This document shows positions 8,209-10,000 of a stretch of 10,000 nt of DNA, piece after piece. The position numbers and the translations under genes were made by a program. A model generated the notes under the pieces. The model searched no databases. It saw only the letters and a program-made list of their open reading frames with translations, and was not told the origin of the DNA. This DNA comes from Penaeus vannamei. Lineage: Eukaryota; Arthropoda; Malacostraca; Decapoda; Penaeidae. Location of the stretch: positions 14,071,929-14,081,928 of the forward strand of contig NC_091589.1 of the NCBI RefSeq assembly GCF_042767895.1, read 5' to 3'. The first letter of the stretch is position 1; every line of letters begins with the position of its first letter.

Positions 8209-8254
8209 ATATCTATATATTTATACATACATACATATATATACATATATATTT

Positions 8255-8345
<91 letters not shown>

Positions 8346-8447
8346 CATATACATTTGTATATGTATGTATGTATATATATAAATATAAAATATATACATA
8401 TAAATGTGTGTATGTATGTATGTGTGTGTGTGTGTTTGCATGTATGT
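8081..8447. repeat. Compound microsatellite (AT)n/(GT)n/(ATGT)n
   Basis: (AT)n at 8081-8139 leads into (TG)n at 8141-8154. A second (AT)n follows at about 8179-8206, a third at about 8259-8309, and then (TG)n at 8309-8340. ATGT/GTAT-rich sequence continues to about 8447. The open frames over it, up to 179 codons of Tyr-Ile or Cys-Val repeats, are artefacts. Confidence 0.95.
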
Positions 8448-8554
8448 ACATACAGGCAGCGACAAGACAAGGAAAAATATATGGATCCCCATGAATCTCA
8501 TGTTACTTTGTCCCTCTTCGTTTTTCGTCTTCAGTTTTCCCACAAGTATTGAAA

Positions 8555-9433
8555 ATGTTCGCATTTACTTCCGCAATTGTCGAACGAACCCAAATCATCA
8601 CCCTGCGGAAAGGCAATGTGATGGATGGACTCTTTTGTCGCCGGGAAGGACGATCAAAGAGAACCAAGAAGATCTGCCATCCACTGCCCAAAGCTCGTCC
8701 AGAGAAGCCATTACCAGCCAATAAATACTTCATATAAGAGTAATGCGTTTATCAAGCGTGCAGTCAGGCAAACCCATTTACCACAGGCACTGAAATAGAA
8801 AACAATGTATCCAGATCTCATGAAAAACCTTTCGACTTTTACCATACGCCACCTCACCTTATCCTCTGGCAAGGCTTCAATAAGACCAATGCTTACTAAG
8901 GAAAGGAAGGCAAAGAGGATGGCTTTTGTCCAGAAGTGCGAGTACTGGACCCTTCAGCAGTGGAAAAGGGTCGGTTTCTGACGAGAGCACCTTCGGCTTC
9001 AGTCATTGTGTCAAGGCGATCGAAACTCTAATGGTTTGGGACATTTTCAGCGGCGAAAGAGATGCAGGTGAACTGTATTTCTTATAGAACACAACCATGC
9101 AGTCAGAAAACTTGAAGCATTTCATGTAGCACTTCCTTCACCTTCATTAGCCTGGTGATGATTAAATGCACGACGAAGCCCAATGTCGTGGCGCAGAACC
9201 CCTCAAAGACTTTCTTTAGAAAAACAGAATTTCCGTTGTGAAGCGGCCAGGAAACTCGCCGGACCTGAATCCGATAGAGAACAGGCGGGCGCATAACAAG
9301 GGACAGATTGACGCCATTCCGACCGCAACTCGCACGGGCCTCGAGAGACATGGACCAAAACCTGGACCTAAGCCTGCCTCAGCGCCTTCAGGATGTCAGA
9401 AGTATCAGGAGGGGGGGGATTATTAACTACTAG
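8555..9433 (+). pseudogene. Dead Tc1-like (DD34E) transposase
   Basis: Tc1 transposases cut and paste their element at TA sites. The N-terminus reads AIVERTQIITLRKG (8573-8614), the start of the paired-like helix-turn-helix domain. After a degraded part, frame 3 gives RPMLTKERKAKRMAFVQK and WTLQQWKRV (8883-8970). A shift leads to SDESTF, with the first catalytic Asp at 8980-8982. MVWDIFSG follows (9031-9054), then MHDEA with the second Asp at 9172-9174, and PGNSPDLNPIEN with Glu at 9277-9279. Exactly 34 residues separate the last two. After another shift, DMDQNLDLSLPQRLQDV and RRGGIINY lead to the natural TAG at 9431-9433. Stops lie in frame at 9085, 9127, 9148, 9163 and 9217. The first two Asp are only 63 residues apart, closer than usual, so a piece is missing. 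At about 293 codons it is shorter than the usual 340. Terminal inverted repeats were not found. Confidence 0.9.
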
Positions 9434-9497
9434 AGGAAGCAAATGAATGTACCGTTTTTTTTTGTTTATTTATTTAATGGTAATTACAAATCATGCG

Positions 9498-9500
<3 letters not shown>

Positions 9501-9537
<37 letters not shown>
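9501..9537 (+). repeat. 37-nt poly-T tract
   Basis: This is an uninterrupted T37 in the plus strand. Read on the minus strand it is a poly-A, so it could be the 3' tail of a retroposed sequence lying at 9538 and beyond in minus orientation. The adjoining minus-strand sequence (GGTGGCACCTTGCC, 9564-9551) shows no SINE head I can recognise. Confidence 0.9.
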
Positions 9538-9541
<4 letters not shown>

Positions 9542-9580
9542 CGATTAGGCAAGGTGCCACCTTTATCCCCCGATATTATG

Positions 9581-9774
<194 letters not shown>

Positions 9775-9804
9775 AAGGGTGTTCATCAAAGATTCCCCCT
9801 GACC

Positions 9805-10000
9805 CACTGCCGTTTGTCCATGAGCCAAGGAAACCAGGAGGACGTTTTTGAGCTAATGAGGCAGGGCGAAACTTAGTCCATCACTCTGATCTAGAAACAA
9901 AGGCCAAGTCAAAACAATGGGAGCTCCTTGACTCACGAAAGGTACACTCACAGGAAAGTACTTTTCACTGCTGCAGAATTTGTGGGAGGCAATCAAAACG
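9805..10000 (+). pseudogene. Truncated mariner-like transposase fragment
   Basis: In one plus frame, 9805-9876 reads RLSMSQGNQEDVFELMRQGET and then a TAG (9874-9876). In the next frame, 9876-9938 gives VHHSDLETKAKSKQWELLDS. Together these resemble the mariner stretch around the first catalytic Asp, where GDETWVHH is followed by a PETK.QS.QW motif. The Asp of GDET is not visible here, the expected Trp position is the TAG, and a one-base shift joins the halves, so the copy is dead. The frame stays open to the window end but stops resembling the family after about 9940. The right part lies outside the window. Seen: the motif match. Inferred: family. Alternatively it is a chance similarity. Confidence 0.5.

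Noticed and set aside
8013..8552. 179-codon Tyr/Ile/Cys/Val frame
   Set aside because: It is a translation of (AT)n and (GT)n microsatellites.
9103..9351. 82-codon minus frame
   Set aside because: It is the antisense shadow of the conserved Tc1 catalytic region on the plus strand.
9411..9418. G8 run as a G-quadruplex
   Set aside because: It is one G run with no three further G tracts nearby. It codes Gly-Gly near the end of the Tc1 pseudogene.

Overview
This is eukaryotic, non-coding DNA from an animal genome, most likely an arthropod. A decapod crustacean such as a penaeid shrimp is my best guess. The guess rests on the style of the LINE ORF1 (three zinc knuckles plus a long Ser/Pro tail), the heavy load of AT, GT and AC microsatellites, and the side-by-side Tc1 and mariner relics. 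No intact host protein-coding gene, rRNA, tRNA or CRISPR array can be supported. Nearly every long open frame here is a product of low-complexity repeats.

Left part (1-4340). AT-rich DNA carries a tRNA-like SINE remnant on the minus strand (about 425-602) and a polypurine tract (636-763). The main feature is a minus-strand pseudogene (3703 down to 1718) of the gag-like ORF1 of a non-LTR retrotransposon. It has three C-terminal CCHC-type knuckles, a Pro/Ser tail, several stops and frameshifts, and an in-frame TAG inside the first knuckle. A candidate 5' untranslated region lies to its right (3704 to about 4030). I see no reverse transcriptase ORF2 downstream of it. Degenerate trinucleotide repeats follow (4090-4335).

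Middle (4340-7990). About 1 kb of featureless AT-rich DNA is followed by a 29-bp CT-rich minisatellite (5371-5517 and 6009-7090). It is interrupted by what looks like a solo LTR at 5518-6008. The LTR has a TATA box, an initiator-like site, AATAAA, TATAA...TTACA ends and a 5-bp CTCCT target duplication. Taking out the LTR plus one CTCCT rejoins the 29-bp array exactly in phase. Its left part carries a 115-bp tandem duplication. Between 7090 and 7990 there is no gene, but there are two promoter-like patches and a 13-bp hairpin containing a GC box.

Right part (7990-10000). Long (AT)n/(GT)n tracts precede a dead Tc1-like transposase on the plus strand (8555-9433). It has five stops and several frameshifts, yet the DD34E spacing between the second and third catalytic positions is still readable. 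Next come a 37-nt poly-T tract, a long (AC)n(AT)n block, and a truncated mariner-like transposase fragment that runs off the window end.

The window is best read as layers of dead transposons and expanded simple repeats. I found no evidence for a new functional system. The most informative items are the phase-exact LTR insertion, its duplicated U3 block, and the ORF1-only LINE copy.
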